Source of the DNA: CALBZE01 sp036381255
GTDB taxonomy: Bacteria > Gemmatimonadota > Gemmatimonadetes > Longimicrobiales > RSA9
Assembly (NCBI GenBank): GCA_036381255.1
Contig: DASVDG010000042.1
Span: 1 to 64,000 of the forward strand
Direction: 5' to 3'
Length of the DNA: 64,000 bases
Notes under the pieces: generated by a model
What the model saw: only the letters and a program-made list of their open reading frames with translations
The model's database searches: none
Told to the model about the DNA's origin: nothing
Program-made: the position numbers and the translations under genes
Shown: positions 61,997 to 64,000 of the stretch, one piece after another
Layout: each line of letters opens with the position of its first letter
Position numbering within the stretch: the first letter of the stretch is position 1

Positions 61997-62905
61997 ATGA
62001 GCCGAGAAACCCCTGTCCGACCCCTCGCGGGCCGCATCGCCGTCGTCACCGGCGCGAGCCGTGGCGCCGGGCGCGGCATCGCCCTCGAGCTCGGCGCCGC
62101 CGGCGCCACGGTCTACGTCACAGGCAGGAGCACCCGCGCGGCCCCCGCGCCGACGTACGCGGGGATCCTCCGCATGGCGAACCTCGAAACGCCCCCCGGC
62201 ACGATCGAGGACACGGCGGACGCCGTCTCCCGGGCCGGCGGCACCGGGATCCCCGTGCGCTGCGACCACGCCGTCGCCGACGACGTGGAAGCCCTTTTCG
62301 CCCGCGTGGAGGCCGAACACGGACGGCTCGACCTCCTCGTGAACAACGCCTGGGGCGGGCACGAGGCGTTCACCGAAGCGTCGCTCGGCGCACCCTTCTG
62401 GGAGCAGCCGCTCGACCAGTGGGAGTCGATGTTCGACCGCGGCGTCCGCAACCACCTCCTCGCCGCCCGCTTCGCAGCGCCGCGCTTCATGCGGCAGCGG
62501 CGCGGTCTGATCGTCACCACCACGTTCTGGGACGACGACCGCTACCTGGCCGGGAACCTGTTCTACGACCTCGCGAAGTCCGCCATGAACCGCCTCGCCT
62601 TCGGGCTCGCCGAGGAGCTCCGCCCGCACGGCGTCGCCTCCGTCGCGGTCTCGCCCGGCTGGATGCGGACCGAGTGGGTGCTGGCCTGCAGGCACGCCGA
62701 TGAAGAGGATTGGCACACGCGACCCGAGCTCGCGCGGACCGAGTCGCCGCGGTACGTCGGCCGCGCCGTCGTGGCGCTCGCGGCGGATCCGGACGTCATG
62801 GTGAAGTCGGGGCGCGTCCTGCGCGTGGCCGACCTCGCGCGGGAGTACGGGTTCACGGACGTCGACGGACGGGTCGTGCCCGCGTTCCGGATCGCCGAGG
62901 CGTGA
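61997..62905 (+). CDS. Short-chain dehydrogenase/reductase
   Basis: This 302-residue Rossmann enzyme has the nucleotide-binding motif IAVVTGASRGAGRGIA near 14-29, the structural NNAWGG near 115-120 and the catalytic YDLAKS near 193-198. It has an insertion after the first helix (PAPTYAGILRMANLETPPGTIEDTAD in outline), so it belongs to the longer DHRS1-like group rather than the 250-residue classical size. It is an NAD(P)H-dependent oxidoreductase of unknown substrate, probably cytosolic. The ribosome-binding site is weak. Downstream of the AraC-type gene. Confidence 0.9.
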   Translation: MSRETPVRPLAGRIAVVTGASRGAGRGIALELGAAGATVYVTGRSTRAAPAPTYAGILRMANLETPPGTIEDTADAVSRAGGTGIPVRCDHAVADDVEALFARVEAEHGRLDLLVNNAWGGHEAFTEASLGAPFWEQPLDQWESMFDRGVRNHLLAARFAAPRFMRQRRGLIVTTTFWDDDRYLAGNLFYDLAKSAMNRLAFGLAEELRPHGVASVAVSPGWMRTEWVLACRHADEEDWHTRPELARTESPRYVGRAVVALAADPDVMVKSGRVLRVADLAREYGFTDVDGRVVPAFRIAEA

Positions 62906-63019
62906 GCCCTCGGCGGGAGCGTGCGCCCGGCGCACGCCGCACGGGTCGCCCGGCGCGGCCACCGGCGGATGCGCCATGGCCGCGCCCCGATGACCGGGGG
63001 CGCCTCCGCGCCGCGCGCC

Positions 63020-64000
63020 TCACTCCGCCCGGATCGCCTCGAGCGGATCGATCCGCGCCGCCCGGAGCGCGGGGACCATGGCCGCGCCCAGGCCGACGGC
63101 CGTCATGACGAGCACGACGGCGGCGAGCGTCGCCGGGTCGCCGGGCGCCACGCCGACGAGCAGCCCTTCGAGCAGCCGCGCGACGGCGATGGAGCCGAGC
63201 AGCCCGAGCACCGTCCCGGCGATCAGCAGCACCGCGCCGTCCCACAGCACCATCCCGAGCACCCGCTTCGGGCCGGCGCCGAGGCTCATCCGGATCCCGA
63301 TCTCGGCCGTGCGCTCGCCGATGAAGAACGACAGCATGCCGGCGAGCCCGACCGCCGCGATCGTCAGCGCGAGTACCCCGAGCATCCCGACGAGGAGCGC
63401 GTTCAGCCGCTCCGCGGCGACGGCCTCGTCCCGGATCTGCTCCAGCGTCGCCACGTGCAGCACCGGCTGCTCCGGCGCGATCTCGTTGATGATCCGCTGC
63501 ACGCGCGGCGCGAGCGTGTGCGCCGCGTCCGCACGGATCACGAACGCACCGGGGAAGTAGCCGAGGTCGTTCTGCGTCATCGGCTGGTACATCACGAGCG
63601 GTGGCGGCTGGTCCGGCCCGTCGTCACGGGTGTTGCCGACGACACCGACGACCGTGCGCCACTCGCCCGTCATCCCGAGCGCCTGCAACACCTCGCCCGT
63701 CCACGCGACGCGTCGCCCGATCGGGTCGTCGGTCCCGAACAGGCGCTCCGCGAGCGCCTGGTTCAGGATGGCGACGGGCGCGCTCTCCGCCCGGTCCGTC
63801 GCGGCGAAGTCCCGCCCCGCGAGCACCTCGATCCCCGCGGCCGCGAAGAACCCCGGCGTCGCCGTCCGGTACTCGGCGACGGGGATCGGCGTGCCCGGCT
63901 CCGGCGGCCGCCCCTCCGCCCGGATCTCCAGCTTGATCTGCTTGCTGCGCAGCGGGACGCTGAGCCCGACGCCGACCTCGCGCACGCCCGGCAGCCCGGC
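63020..64000 (-). CDS. MacB/FtsX-like ABC permease (ADOP type), 5' end beyond the window
   Basis: This is the C-terminal 327 codons of a larger gene that continues past position 64000. The visible part has the MacB periplasmic domain (VAEYRTATPGFFAAAGIEVLAGRDF, VAILNQALAERLFGTDDPIGRRV, WRTVVGVVGNTRDDG) and the terminal FtsX domain with three or four helices. The signature ERTAEIGIRMSLGAGPKRVLGMVLWDGAVLL and the end PALRAARIDPLEAIRAE are present. ADOP-type permeases are about 800 residues with two FtsX domains and are abundant in Acidobacteriota and Gemmatimonadota. The substrate is unknown, and no ATPase gene is visible on this side. Confidence 0.9.
   Translation of the reverse strand, partial: AGLPGVREVGVGLSVPLRSKQIKLEIRAEGRPPEPGTPIPVAEYRTATPGFFAAAGIEVLAGRDFAATDRAESAPVAILNQALAERLFGTDDPIGRRVAWTGEVLQALGMTGEWRTVVGVVGNTRDDGPDQPPPLVMYQPMTQNDLGYFPGAFVIRADAAHTLAPRVQRIINEIAPEQPVLHVATLEQIRDEAVAAERLNALLVGMLGVLALTIAAVGLAGMLSFFIGERTAEIGIRMSLGAGPKRVLGMVLWDGAVLLIAGTVLGLLGSIAVARLLEGLLVGVAPGDPATLAAVVLVMTAVGLGAAMVPALRAARIDPLEAIRAE

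Overview
The window is a very GC-rich stretch of bacterial chromosome from a diderm. Signal peptides, lipoboxes, outer-membrane-type barrels, a TolC/RND efflux set and periplasmic enzymes are all visible. The gene content suggests Gemmatimonadota, or possibly Acidobacteriota: a MacB/FtsX-like permease of the large ADOP type, a very large secreted HExxHxxGxxH zinc protease, amidohydrolases fused or paired in tandem, an S9 dipeptidyl-peptidase, ChaN-like and DUF4105-like proteins, and a lone GbsR-type repressor. The phylum is an inference from family repertoire only. I see no rRNA, tRNA, CRISPR array, insertion sequence or phage module.

Layout. 1-3.2 kb: a secreted lipoprotein, a ChaN-like lipoprotein preceded by a 9-bp tandem repeat, and a small soluble protein. 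3.2-9.6 kb: an operon read leftward (GbsR/MarR regulator, TolC-like channel, periplasmic adaptor, RND pump) with an inverted repeat upstream as probable operator. 9.9-13.8 kb: UV-damage endonuclease uvsE, a cyclase-family hydrolase with altered metal ligands, and a P1B-4 metal-exporting ATPase with a Fur-like box upstream. 14-21 kb: methyltransferase, acyl-CoA thioesterase, small lipoprotein, subtilase lipoprotein, a solitary MreB, and RhlE with a terminator-like hairpin in its leader. 21.3-33.2 kb: a peptide/amide degradation region with a double-domain amidohydrolase and its metal-ligand-less paralogue, an M19 dipeptidase, the zinc protease and the S9 peptidase. It is interrupted by a small gene that resembles the Rhodococcus VapA fold. 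33.4-40.8 kb: a large secreted beta-rich protein with two PH-domain membrane proteins, an orphan hybrid-sensor-like histidine kinase, and a DUF4105 protein.

40.8-47.2 kb is the most unusual part. A small cysteine-free secreted protein, a periplasmic-chaperone-like Ig protein and a 1080-residue barrel protein ending in two LysM repeats lie in one direction directly downstream of a sigma-54 activator (NtrC family). The gap between activator and first gene holds a good -24/-12 motif and three GTTTACA copies at enhancer distance. I interpret this as a sigma-54-controlled, chaperone-usher-like surface-fibre system; this is inference.

47.3-64 kb: a lipoprotein with an EF-hand loop, an AhpD-like protein, two amino-acid/dicarboxylate transporters overlapping by ATGA, an orphan branched-chain-amino-acid-type binding protein, a LytS/LytTR two-component pair, an acyltransferase, a membrane-fused molybdopterin enzyme, a barrel-NlpC/P60 fusion, an AraC regulator, a short-chain dehydrogenase, and a permease that runs off the right edge. 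Many convergent pairs share perfect hairpins as bidirectional terminators. Most start choices come from Shine-Dalgarno spacing and signal-peptide position.
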